Assembly: GCF_001623075.1 (NCBI RefSeq)
Contig: NZ_LMCF01000014.1
Coordinates: 1 to 57,129, forward strand
Direction: 5' to 3'
Source of the DNA: Pseudovibrio sp. Ad37
GTDB lineage: Bacteria; Pseudomonadota; Alphaproteobacteria; Rhizobiales; Stappiaceae
DNA: 57,129 nt
The translations under genes were made by a program, and so were the position numbers. Positions 8,218-16,647 of this stretch are shown here, one piece after another. Every line of letters starts with the position of its first letter. The stretch's first letter is position 1. Under the pieces are notes generated by a model. It had not been told where the DNA came from. It saw only the letters and a list, made by a program, of their open reading frames with translations, and did not search any database.

Positions 8218-8231
8218 TTGACTAATGTTAA
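8218..8231 (-). promoter_or_regulatory. Candidate Crp/Fnr-type (NNR/DNR) box of nirS
   Basis: On the minus strand TTAACATTAGTCAA fits TTRAY-N4-RTCAA. Its centre is about 66 bases upstream of the chosen nirS ATG, so at -41.5 it gives a leader of about 25 bases. A near copy precedes nnrS. NO-responsive NNR/DNR or oxygen-responsive Fnr would be the expected activator; the factor is not encoded here. Confidence 0.6.
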
Positions 8232-8580
8232 GCAAGAAAACTTAGAACCCTACCCTGAAACATCACGCCCCAAAAAACCGCCGAAAACTCCCCTTTTAGC
8301 CAAACTTGCGACAGAACGTCTCAACCGTGCTTTTCATTCAGTGGACAATAACCATGCGATGAAGAGGCGATGAAACGGCTTCGCACTGGAACTTGGTGTT
8401 AGAATCAGTAACTTATTGAAATAATTGATTTTAATGTCATGCGCTGCTGTCGTGTATGGCAATAAAGGAGAATGATGAACGATCGTTCCGCTGATTCTTA
8501 CTTATGAGACTTCAGGTTTGCATACTTCCAAGAGCAGACCCACAGACTGGTCCATCACTCGCACATAGTATTCAATCACG
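8232..8580. other. Divergent intergenic region nirS / GH42 gene
   Basis: About 350 AT-rich bases without a gene. The nirS promoter side and the promoter for the galactosidase operon must lie here. I saw no repeat, terminator or small ORF that I can support apart from the operators listed separately on either side. Confidence 0.5.
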
Positions 8581-8601
8581 ATAAAATTAAACGTTTATAT
8601 T
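8581..8601. promoter_or_regulatory. LacI-type operator before the GH42 gene
   Basis: A 21-base sequence centred on the palindrome TAAACGTTTA; the identical 21 bases recur at 10692-10712 before the transporter gene. A CG-centred even palindrome is typical of LacI-family operators, and a lacI gene closes this operon (16648-17688). It lies about 88 bases before the GH42 start. Confidence 0.75.
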
Positions 8602-8688
8602 CCGATGTCTTCTCTGATATATCTCCTATGTGGGTGATTCTTTAAGTGTCACTTATTGAGAGATATTCGTTGTATTGAGGCGTTTTGA

Positions 8689-10659
8689 ATGTTGGAGTTG
8701 GGGACCTGTTATTATCCTGAGCAATGGCCAGAAGCCATTTGGGCTGATGATGCGCATCAGATGGTTGAGCTTGGCTTGAAATGGGTACGCATTGCTGAGT
8801 TTTCGTGGGCTTTGGTTGAGCCGGAGGAAGGGAAGTTCGATTGGGCCTGGCTGGATAGAGCTGTCAAAGTGCTTGGTCAAGCAGGGCTGGATGTTGTCAT
8901 GTGTACACCAACCGCAGCGCCTCCGAAGTGGCTCATAGACAAACATCCTGAAGTTCTTCCCGTCAATGAAGATGGTGTAACGCGAAAATTTGGAGCCAGG
9001 CGCCATTATTGCTTTTCAAGTCCGATCTATCTTGAGTATGCGACGAAAATTGCTGAAGCATTTGCTCGAAGATACGGCCAGAACCAACATGTCAAAGCTT
9101 GGCAGATTGACAACGAATACGGTGACCACGACACGATTCATAGTTATTCGTCTGCCGCAAAACAGGCCTTTAGTGAATGGTTGGAGCACCACTATAATTC
9201 AATCGAGCAGCTGAACGAGGCATGGGGAACGTGTTTCTGGGGTATGAAATATTCCGCATTCTCTCAGATTGAGCTACCGAACAATCTTGTAGAAGAGCCA
9301 AGCCCTACTCATCTGTTGGATTACTATCGCTTCTCCTCTGACCAGGTCGTCAAGTTTAATCGGTCTCAAGTCGATACCCTTCGGAAATTTGTTGGTAGTA
9401 CGCCAATCACGCATAACTTTATGGGTCACAATGCGGACTATGATCATTATGCTGTTGGTGTAGATATCGACTTTGCCTCTTGGGACAGTTACCCCATGGG
9501 TGCACTTGTCTACTCACCGAAGGAAGATGCCGAGAAAGCAAAGCTTCTGCGGGTTGGTTTGCCAGATCAGCCTGCGTTTAATCACGACCTCTATCGTCAT
9601 GTTGGCAAAGGTAAAGCCTGGGTTATGGAGCAGCAACCCGGACCTGTGAACTGGGCGAAGCATAACCAATCTCCTCAGGATGGCATGATCCGCCTTTGGA
9701 CGTGGCTGGCTTATGCGCACGGCATTGATGTTGTCTGTTACTTCCGTTGGCGCCAATCAAAATTCGCGCAAGAGCAGTTTCATACAGGTCTTCTCTTGCC
9801 GAACAATGAGCCCGATCAGGCTTTTAGTGAAGTGGCTCAAGTTGCGAACGAGTGCAAGCTGCTGCCCGAAGCCGGTGAAAAGAAAAAAGCACAGGTTGCA
9901 CTTGTCCTTGATTATCCATCTAGATGGGCAGCTCGTACCTTGCCTCAGGGAGCTGACTACTCCAGCGCGAAAGTTGCGATGGATTGGTACGCAACACTCT
10001 CTAGGATGGGCGCGGATGTCGATATCATTGGCCCGCACTCCGATCTCAGTAATTACAAGCTGATCATCCTCCCGGATATGATCATAGATAATCCGAAATT
10101 TACTTCGCGATTAAATGAGGCCGCCGCCAAGGTCTTTCTGGGGCCGCGCTCTGGCAGCAAAACTGAACACATGCATGTTTCGGAGCCTTTGCCACCAGGC
10201 AGCCTCAAAGAGCTCATCGACCTTGATGTTGTGCGGGTGGAGTCTTTGCCTCGTTACAATCAAGACCAGATTGTTTTCGAGGGGGAGCGTGGAAATGTCA
10301 CCAACTGGCGGGAGAGCATTAAGGCCTCTGAGGAGGTCTTGGGGCACTTCAGGTCCGATTATCGCGATGGGTATCCGGCATTGGTTGGTAATCAGAAATG
10401 CATCTATGCAGCGGCACACGTTGACGATGCTTTGCAGGAAAAAATAGCAACTTATCTTGTGAAATGGGCGGACGTTGAGTTGCATGCAGGCCTACAAGAA
10501 GGCCTTCGTATTACATGTCGCGGACAACTTAAGTTTGCGTTCAATTTCACCAATGAAACCAAGCATCTGATGCTGCCGAAAGCCGCAAAGATTTATGTAG
10601 GGGCAGAGCTGGTGCCGGCATTTGGAGTTGTAATTTGGTCAGATAGTCCGAATGGGTGA
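8689..10659 (+). CDS. GH42 beta-galactosidase
   Basis: 656 residues, no signal peptide, hence cytoplasmic. The N-terminal TIM barrel opens with GTCYYPEQWPE, typical of family GH42. The acid/base glutamate is in WQIDNEYGDHD (about residue 147) and the nucleophile glutamate in WVMEQQPGPVNW (about residue 313), both conserved. A beta-galactosidase trimerisation-like domain follows at about 390-600 and a small C-terminal beta domain ends the protein. It should hydrolyse terminal beta-galactosides taken in by the ABC transporter just downstream; the natural substrate is unknown. GAGG precedes the ATG by 8 bases. An operator lies on both sides of the gene, so it and the transporter are probably induced together by loss of LacI binding. 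Confidence 0.93.
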   Translation: MLELGTCYYPEQWPEAIWADDAHQMVELGLKWVRIAEFSWALVEPEEGKFDWAWLDRAVKVLGQAGLDVVMCTPTAAPPKWLIDKHPEVLPVNEDGVTRKFGARRHYCFSSPIYLEYATKIAEAFARRYGQNQHVKAWQIDNEYGDHDTIHSYSSAAKQAFSEWLEHHYNSIEQLNEAWGTCFWGMKYSAFSQIELPNNLVEEPSPTHLLDYYRFSSDQVVKFNRSQVDTLRKFVGSTPITHNFMGHNADYDHYAVGVDIDFASWDSYPMGALVYSPKEDAEKAKLLRVGLPDQPAFNHDLYRHVGKGKAWVMEQQPGPVNWAKHNQSPQDGMIRLWTWLAYAHGIDVVCYFRWRQSKFAQEQFHTGLLLPNNEPDQAFSEVAQVANECKLLPEAGEKKKAQVALVLDYPSRWAARTLPQGADYSSAKVAMDWYATLSRMGADVDIIGPHSDLSNYKLIILPDMIIDNPKFTSRLNEAAAKVFLGPRSGSKTEHMHVSEPLPPGSLKELIDLDVVRVESLPRYNQDQIVFEGERGNVTNWRESIKASEEVLGHFRSDYRDGYPALVGNQKCIYAAAHVDDALQEKIATYLVKWADVELHAGLQEGLRITCRGQLKFAFNFTNETKHLMLPKAAKIYVGAELVPAFGVVIWSDSPNG

Positions 10660-10691
10660 GTAAGGTGACTAAAATATAAGTATCTTTACAT

Positions 10692-10712
10692 ATAAAATTA
10701 AACGTTTATATT
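10692..10712. promoter_or_regulatory. LacI-type operator before the sugar transporter operon
   Basis: Identical over 21 bases to 8581-8601, centred on TAAACGTTTA, 35 bases before the ATPase start. It implies a second promoter inside the cluster, driving transporter, GH63-like gene and lacI itself. Confidence 0.75.
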
Positions 10713-10746
10713 TTGAGTGGCCTTGCTCAGCTTCGGGGGGAGATCC

Positions 10747-11901
10747 ATGGCAGGCGTAGATATCAAGCAGCTTTACAAAAGCTTCGGCAAGACAGAAGTG
10801 CTTACCGGGATCGATCTGGGTATTCGAGATGGAGAGTTCGTCAGCTTCCTTGGTCCGTCTGGATGCGGAAAGACTACGCTCCTTCGTTCCATTGCAGGGC
10901 TTGAAGAAGTATCTGGTGGCTCTGTCAGGTTGGGAGCGCGCATCATAACACAGTTGCCGCCCGCAAAACGCGATATCGCGATGGTGTTTCAGAACTACGC
11001 GCTCTATCCGCACATGAACGTCTACAAGAACCTGTCTTTCGGTCTTTCCTTAAATGGTGTCCCTAAAGCGGAAATTGAAGAACGAGTACAGACTGCTTCA
11101 CGTATTCTTCAGATTTCTGATCTCTTGAAGCGCCGCCCAAGGCAACTTTCAGGTGGGCAGCGCCAGCGTGTGGCCATTGGGCGTGCCATTGTTCGTGATC
11201 CTAAGTTGTTCTTGTTGGATGAGCCTTTGTCTAACCTTGATGCGGGCCTCAGAGTAAGCATGCGTGTGGAACTTGCCAGCCTTCATCGCCGACTGGGTGT
11301 GACCATGATTTACGTCACGCATGATCAGGTAGAAGCAATGACGCTTTCTAGTCGTGTCGTTGTCCTGAACAAAGGAGCGGTCGCACAGTTCGGTACACCG
11401 CTTGAATTGTTCTATGCTCCGCAAAACCTGTTTGTTGCCGGTTTCATCGGTTCACCCAAGATGAACATGATGAAAGTGAACGCCAATGCTATCAATGAGA
11501 TGAGTATCGCACTCACATCAGAAAGCATCTCTGGTTCTATTTCGTTTCAGTTAAGTACTCCCGTGCAACAAGTCCCCGACCAGCCTCACATTTTTGGTAT
11601 TCGTCCAGAAAATGTGGGGCTGGTTGAGGAAGCCAATTCCCATATGAGTGGCAACGTGGAACTGGTCGAGCGATTGGGGACAGAAAGCCAGGTTCATGTT
11701 CGTTTGGACTCTGGTCAGGGGCTCACGGCCGTCACCAGAGGAACGCATCCGGTCAATATGGGCGACAGGGTCCACCTCAATTTTCCAGCAGAGCACTGCC
11801 ATCTTTTTAGTCCTGAGGGGGAGGCCTATCCACGCAAGTTGGATGGGGAAACGCGTTCATTGATTGAACGTCAGGAGACTGCAGCACTTTGCATTGCATA
11901 G
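10747..11901 (+). CDS. CUT1 sugar ABC transporter ATPase (MalK/UgpC type)
   Basis: 384 residues. Walker A GPSGCGKTT (about 38-46), signature [15 protein letters not shown], Walker [13 protein letters not shown] and the H-loop VTHDQ are intact, and a C-terminal TOBE-type regulatory domain (about 240-384) marks it as the MalK/UgpC subfamily. It powers import through the two permeases downstream. The ATG at 10747 is chosen because GGGGGGAG stands 5 bases before it; an upstream in-frame ATG at 10717 has no such site. It is first in the group ATPase - binding protein - two permeases - GH63 - lacI. Confidence 0.93.
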   Translation: MAGVDIKQLYKSFGKTEVLTGIDLGIRDGEFVSFLGPSGCGKTTLLRSIAGLEEVSGGSVRLGARIITQLPPAKRDIAMVFQNYALYPHMNVYKNLSFGLSLNGVPKAEIEERVQTASRILQISDLLKRRPRQLSGGQRQRVAIGRAIVRDPKLFLLDEPLSNLDAGLRVSMRVELASLHRRLGVTMIYVTHDQVEAMTLSSRVVVLNKGAVAQFGTPLELFYAPQNLFVAGFIGSPKMNMMKVNANAINEMSIALTSESISGSISFQLSTPVQQVPDQPHIFGIRPENVGLVEEANSHMSGNVELVERLGTESQVHVRLDSGQGLTAVTRGTHPVNMGDRVHLNFPAEHCHLFSPEGEAYPRKLDGETRSLIERQETAALCIA

Positions 11902-11914
11902 AAGGAGGAGAGGA

Positions 11915-13153
11915 ATGAAAAAGCGTCTGAAACAATTAGCGATGGTGACAGCAGTTACCTCAATGGCTTTGGGAGGAGCCAATGCTGTATTCGCAGAAGA
12001 AGTGCTCCGCTTTGCAACATGGAACAGTAGCGAGAACCTCGCTATTCTACAGGAAATCTCAAAGCGTTTTGAAGCTGCAAATCCCGGCGTAAAAGTGCAG
12101 GTAGAATCCTACGGTGATGGTTATGACAAGAAGCTCATTGCAGCATTCGGGGCCGGAAACCCACCTGATGTCATGTACATGTGGAACTACCCTAAGTACT
12201 ACAAGTCTCTGATGCCTCTTGACGAGTTGATGGCGCGTGATGCTGAGAGCATGGATCTTGAGGATATTCCTGCGGGCCTAATCAATACCACGCGAATAGA
12301 AGGCAAGGCCTACGGCATTCCTGCGGGCTTCACCACTCATGTCGTCTTCTACAACAAAGATATGTTTACAGCTGCTGATGTTGCCGAGCCAAAAACAGGA
12401 TGGACTTGGTCAGATCTGCGTGAAAAAGCCGCGCAATTCCGCGACAAGGGCAGTAAGACCTATGGTTTCGCCGTGGAAGCCAAGCCAGATCCATATGACT
12501 ATGAGCAGTTCTTCTGGTCCAACGGTACGCGCTTTATTGCGGAAGATGGCAGTTCAGTTGATGGATACATGAACAGTCCGGAAGCTGTCGAAGTGCTGAC
12601 CATGTTTGCTGAAATGGCGAAAAACGAAGAGGCAACGGTTCTCGGCATTGGTGATAGCACCTCTGGCTCTGCACTCTTTAAAGGTAGCAAACTGGCCATG
12701 TTCCAGAGTGCGATGTGGTCCAAGGGGGGCATCGACAAAGCAGGCATAAACTATGGCGTTGCCATGTTACCTGCATTTGGTGACAAGCCTGTTCATTCAT
12801 CAATCGGCGCCTCTGCTATGTCCGTCGCGAAGGCGACGAAAAATCCTGAGCTGGCTTGGGAATTTGTTAAATTCTACGCCTCCCCAGAGGCCGTCAAGTT
12901 GCGTGAAAACGACTTACCAATCCGCACAAGTGTCGCTGAAGAGATGAACCTTACAGCTGACCCGATCTACAAGCCATTTTTTGAAATGCTGGCCCTTTCT
13001 GATCGGGAATCCAACGCGTTTCTCAAGCACAAAAACTGGAGCAAGATCCAGACCAATCTTGAACGTGCGATTGAGGCGACCATGATCGAAAAAGGTAACG
13101 CTAAGAAACACTTGGACAGTGCTGTCGCGCGCTCTAAGCGTCACCTGAAATAA
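11915..13153 (+). CDS. CUT1 sugar ABC transporter, substrate-binding protein
   Basis: 412 residues with a Sec signal peptide (MKKRLKQLAM..., cleavage after about AVFA-EE) and a family 1 extracellular solute-binding fold, e.g. LRFATWNSSENLAILQEI near the mature N-terminus and PDVMYMWN in the first lobe. It captures the sugar in the periplasm. The start at 11915 is set by the strong GGAGGAGAGG 3-4 bases before it; an upstream in-frame ATG lies inside the ATPase gene. The many aromatic residues (W, Y) in the cleft region fit a glycoside ligand. The substrate cannot be read from sequence; the neighbouring GH42 and GH63-like enzymes suggest an oligosaccharide or galactosyl conjugate. Confidence 0.9.
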   Translation: MKKRLKQLAMVTAVTSMALGGANAVFAEEVLRFATWNSSENLAILQEISKRFEAANPGVKVQVESYGDGYDKKLIAAFGAGNPPDVMYMWNYPKYYKSLMPLDELMARDAESMDLEDIPAGLINTTRIEGKAYGIPAGFTTHVVFYNKDMFTAADVAEPKTGWTWSDLREKAAQFRDKGSKTYGFAVEAKPDPYDYEQFFWSNGTRFIAEDGSSVDGYMNSPEAVEVLTMFAEMAKNEEATVLGIGDSTSGSALFKGSKLAMFQSAMWSKGGIDKAGINYGVAMLPAFGDKPVHSSIGASAMSVAKATKNPELAWEFVKFYASPEAVKLRENDLPIRTSVAEEMNLTADPIYKPFFEMLALSDRESNAFLKHKNWSKIQTNLERAIEATMIEKGNAKKHLDSAVARSKRHLK

Positions 13154-13174
13154 GAATTGTTGGGGGAGGGAGAG

Positions 13175-14119
13175 ATGTCTACATTGGTCGTGCAGGATGA
13201 AGCATCTGAGGAGCGGCATCGCTTCATCGAAAAGCTAACACCATATCTATTCATCTCTCCCTGGATCTTGGGCTTCCTGTTTTTCACATTGGGGCCGCTC
13301 ATCTTCTCGTTCATCATGAGCTTTTATGACTGGCCTGTGGTGGGAGAGCGTACATTTGTTGGGCTGCAGAATTACGAGGTGATGCTGACAGAAGATCCGC
13401 TGTTCTGGGATAGTCTCTGGATTACCGTCAAGTTCGGTCTGTTCTTCGTGCCATTTAATGTGATCCTTGGATTGTTGCTGGCTGTACTGCTCAATCAGAA
13501 AGTCTTTGGCACAGGCGTCTTTAGAACGATCTTCTATCTGCCTTCGGTAATCTCCGGCGTTGCGCTGGTAACCATCTGGGCGTGGATCTACAGCCACGAA
13601 TACGGCATCCTGAACTTTCTGCTTGGATTGGCAGGTATCGAAGGGCCGAATTGGTTGGGGGATCCAAACTGGTCGCTGCTGGCTATCGTGATTGCATCTC
13701 TTTGGGGCCTGGGCGGCACCATGCTCATATTACTGACTGGCCTGCAATCCATCCCGAAAGAACTTTACGAGGCGGCCAAAATGTCTGACGTGCCAGCGTG
13801 GGCACGACTTATCTATATCACCATCCCAATGCTCTCACCCATGCTGCTCTTCACTGTGATCACGTCGATCATCTCAGCCTTTCAGCAGCTTACAATCGCG
13901 CTGCTGCTTACCGGCGGTGGACCACTGGAGAGCACCTATTTCTTCGCCATGTACATTTACGACAACGCCTTTAAGTACTTCGAGATGGGGTTTGCTGCTG
14001 CGAACTCATGGGTCATGTTCCTGATCATTCTCGTCCTGTCCATGTTGGTCCTGAAATCATCGTCCGCATGGGTTTACTACGAAGGGGAGATGAAAAACTC
14101 GGAGGCAGCTGATGCCTAG
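13175..14119 (+). CDS. CUT1 sugar ABC transporter permease (MalF type)
   Basis: 314 residues with six predicted membrane helices; the first (about 24-48) follows a short cytoplasmic N-terminus. The ATPase-coupling EAA loop is seen as KELYEAAKMSDVPAWARLIYIT. It forms the membrane channel with the next gene. The ATG at 13175 follows GGGGGAGGGAGAG. It starts 21 bases after the binding protein gene and overlaps the next gene by 8 bases, which indicates translational coupling. Confidence 0.92.
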   Translation: MSTLVVQDEASEERHRFIEKLTPYLFISPWILGFLFFTLGPLIFSFIMSFYDWPVVGERTFVGLQNYEVMLTEDPLFWDSLWITVKFGLFFVPFNVILGLLLAVLLNQKVFGTGVFRTIFYLPSVISGVALVTIWAWIYSHEYGILNFLLGLAGIEGPNWLGDPNWSLLAIVIASLWGLGGTMLILLTGLQSIPKELYEAAKMSDVPAWARLIYITIPMLSPMLLFTVITSIISAFQQLTIALLLTGGGPLESTYFFAMYIYDNAFKYFEMGFAAANSWVMFLIILVLSMLVLKSSSAWVYYEGEMKNSEAADA

Positions 14120-14924
14120 AGCTCTCACATATGGTGCGCTGCTGTTTCTATCAGCAATGTTCATCATCCCGTTCTATTGGACATTCATCACGGCAGTGAA
14201 AAGCATTGGCGAGCTCTACCAGTTTCCGCCGGTCTTCTGGCCCGATGAGGTTATGTGGGATAATTTCGTCACCGCTTGGTTCAAGCAACCATTCGATGTC
14301 TACCTCAAAAATTCGGTGATTGTGGTGGTCCTTTCCACCATCGGGCAATTGTTTTCCTGCTCTTTGGTAGCCTTCGGTTTTGCCCGCTTCAAGTTCAAAG
14401 GCCGTGATGCCATTTTCGTCCTGTTGCTCTCTACCATGATGATCCCGTGGGATGTAAAAATGATCCCGCTTTACATGGAGTTCAACATGCTCGGCTGGAT
14501 CAACACGCTCAAACCACTGATTGTTCCGGCCTACTTCGCAGATGCGTTCTTCGTGTTCTTGCTGCGCCAGTACATCATGACTGTACCCATCGAGATTGAC
14601 GAAGCTGCGCGCATGGATGGCGCCAACTCCTGGCAAATCTATTGGCGCATTCATCTGCCGTTGATGATGCCTGCACTCGTGCTGGTCGGTACGTTCCACT
14701 TCATGAACGCGTGGAACGACTATCTTGGTCCGCTGATCTATCTGAACGACCAGTCCAAATACACACTCACGCTGGGTCTTTCCATGTTCAAAGGTCTGCA
14801 TGAAACGGACATCACGTCCATCGCGGCCATTACTGTGGTTCTTTGCATCCCGCCGCTGATCCTGTTCTTTTTTGCGCAACGCTACATCATGGACGGCTCA
14901 ATCGGCTCCTCGGTGAAAGGATAA
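14112..14924 (+). CDS. CUT1 sugar ABC transporter permease (MalG type)
   Basis: 270 residues, six predicted membrane helices, with the EAA loop DEAARMDGANSWQIYWRIHLPL. It pairs with the MalF-type permease upstream, which it overlaps by 8 bases (GATGCCTAG). The N-terminal segment typical of MalG proteins, FYWTFITAVKSIGELYQFPP, is present. Length and order are standard for CUT1 importers. Confidence 0.92.
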   Translation: MPRALTYGALLFLSAMFIIPFYWTFITAVKSIGELYQFPPVFWPDEVMWDNFVTAWFKQPFDVYLKNSVIVVVLSTIGQLFSCSLVAFGFARFKFKGRDAIFVLLLSTMMIPWDVKMIPLYMEFNMLGWINTLKPLIVPAYFADAFFVFLLRQYIMTVPIEIDEAARMDGANSWQIYWRIHLPLMMPALVLVGTFHFMNAWNDYLGPLIYLNDQSKYTLTLGLSMFKGLHETDITSIAAITVVLCIPPLILFFFAQRYIMDGSIGSSVKG

Positions 14925-14927
14925 GGC

Positions 14928-16640
14928 ATGACGCTATTTGACTTCGACCGCGTGCCATTCTCCCGCCACCAGCGCTTTACAACGCTCTCCATGATGCGCG
15001 GTCGGGATGATGAACAGCACTGCTATCTACGCTATGTCGCTGGTGGAGATGAGCGACCAAGCCTGGGCCGCTTGTGCAAGCTGGAGTTTCTGAGCAAGGA
15101 TGGCACAGTACTCACCCCTCAGTTCACGCTGTCTCCACATCGTCTGGATGCTGATCTGTTCTCAAATGGGAGAAAGCAGGGATATGTCAGCTTCTGCATT
15201 GGTGAGGGAGAACTGCTACACATCAAAGGGCAGGGCGTCTTACTGAAGTTCGCCTTGGAAGGCTCCCGTTATGATTACGCTTTCCAACACCCCAACAGAG
15301 ACCAATGCATTGTTGCAGCAGGCGAAAACCTGCGACTGACACCGTTCACAACAGCTGGCAATGCTGTTGTTGAAGGCAACTGGCGCCGCGATCATGCAGA
15401 CAACGTTTCCCTGATCTTTTCTGGAGAGCAGTTTGAAGGCGGTATAATCCTTCACCGCCGCCTCTGTCCTGAAGTCGAGAAACAATCCTTTGAAGAAGCT
15501 CAGGCAACATCTCGGCAAGCCTTTTTCAACTGGCATGGCAAGCAAGACCAAAGTGAAGCGGAGCAACTCGCCACCTACCTCCTTTGGGCAAATACTGTTC
15601 CTGCAGAAGGAGTGCTAACGCATCCGTCTACCTACATGTCCAAGAACCACATGATCAATATCTGGAGCTGGGACAACGCCTTTTCTGCAATCGGGCTTGC
15701 TGGTATCGATCCTGATCTGGCATTTAGTCAGTTCGCTGCAATTTTTGACTGGCAAGATGACAGCGGACTGCTGCCAGATTTTGTGCACGATGCTGGCACT
15801 TCCTTTGCATTCACAAAACCACCCGTCCACGGTTGGGCACTCCTGCACATCTTTGAAGCCTATCGTGATTGCTTTAACTCAGAGCAGCTCGTGTATCTCA
15901 GAGACAAGATGGAACGCCAGCTCAGCTATTGGCTCACGCATACACGCGCAAATGAACAGGAGCTTCCCAGCTACTTTCACGGCAACGACAGTGGCTGGGA
16001 CAACGCCAGTTTCTTCGATCACGGCGGTCCGGTCGTTGGACCAGACCTACCAACATTCCTATGCCTGACAGCCACCTGCATTGCGCGGCTCTACCGCACA
16101 TCAGAAGACCCGAATACCGCGAGTAAGTATGATTATGTCAGTAAGCAACTGAAAGACCTGATGATAAACCAGTTATGGAACGGCAAGACCTTCGAGTTCC
16201 GCAAACCTGCTCAGCCAGACTTGGTCTTGTCAGACACTAGCCTGGCGCAGTTTATGCCTCTTCTGCTTGGCAGTGATCTGCCAAGAGAGATTGCAGGCAA
16301 ACTCATAGAAAGGTTCAATACTCAGGGCTTTCTCACTGAATGGGGACCTGCTACTGAAAACCCGCAAAGCACGTATTATGAAGCCGATGGGTATTGGCGT
16401 GGGCCAATATGGGCTCCAACGACATTACTGATCTTTGACGGTTTATGCTGGCAAGGCGAAATCCGGCTGGCTCACGAGTTGGCAAAGCGGTTCATGAAAA
16501 CCTGCGAGGCCTCAGGAATGGCGGAAAACTTTGATGCCTTGACTGGAGCCGGTCTTCGCGACAAAGCCTTCGCTTGGACATCTGCCGTTTATCTTCGTTT
16601 TCAGAATGTGCTTTCCAAAGCGCAACTGACCCCAGCTTGA
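14928..16640 (+). CDS. GH63-like (MGH1-type) glycosidase
   Basis: 570 residues without signal peptide. The C-terminal two thirds is an (alpha/alpha)6 barrel of the GH63/mannosylglycerate-hydrolase-like kind: NIWSWDNAF, GNDSGWDNASFF (probable general-acid aspartate), YYEADGYWRGPIWAPTT and NFDALTGAGLRDKAFAW (probable base region). The N-terminal third is a beta domain. Members act on alpha-glucosides, alpha-mannosylglycerate or glucosylglycerate, so the exact linkage is open. It begins 3 bases after the permease gene and precedes lacI by 7 bases, so it belongs to the sugar operon and probably works on the same imported compound as the GH42 enzyme. An alternative is a GH37- or amylo-1,6-glucosidase-like activity. 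Confidence 0.78.
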   Translation: MTLFDFDRVPFSRHQRFTTLSMMRGRDDEQHCYLRYVAGGDERPSLGRLCKLEFLSKDGTVLTPQFTLSPHRLDADLFSNGRKQGYVSFCIGEGELLHIKGQGVLLKFALEGSRYDYAFQHPNRDQCIVAAGENLRLTPFTTAGNAVVEGNWRRDHADNVSLIFSGEQFEGGIILHRRLCPEVEKQSFEEAQATSRQAFFNWHGKQDQSEAEQLATYLLWANTVPAEGVLTHPSTYMSKNHMINIWSWDNAFSAIGLAGIDPDLAFSQFAAIFDWQDDSGLLPDFVHDAGTSFAFTKPPVHGWALLHIFEAYRDCFNSEQLVYLRDKMERQLSYWLTHTRANEQELPSYFHGNDSGWDNASFFDHGGPVVGPDLPTFLCLTATCIARLYRTSEDPNTASKYDYVSKQLKDLMINQLWNGKTFEFRKPAQPDLVLSDTSLAQFMPLLLGSDLPREIAGKLIERFNTQGFLTEWGPATENPQSTYYEADGYWRGPIWAPTTLLIFDGLCWQGEIRLAHELAKRFMKTCEASGMAENFDALTGAGLRDKAFAWTSAVYLRFQNVLSKAQLTPA

Positions 16641-16647
16641 GTACCCC

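Noticed and set aside
14151-14879. 242-codon minus-strand ORF inside the MalG-type permease gene
   Set aside because: Charged, low-complexity product mirroring the hydrophobic permease; a shadow frame.
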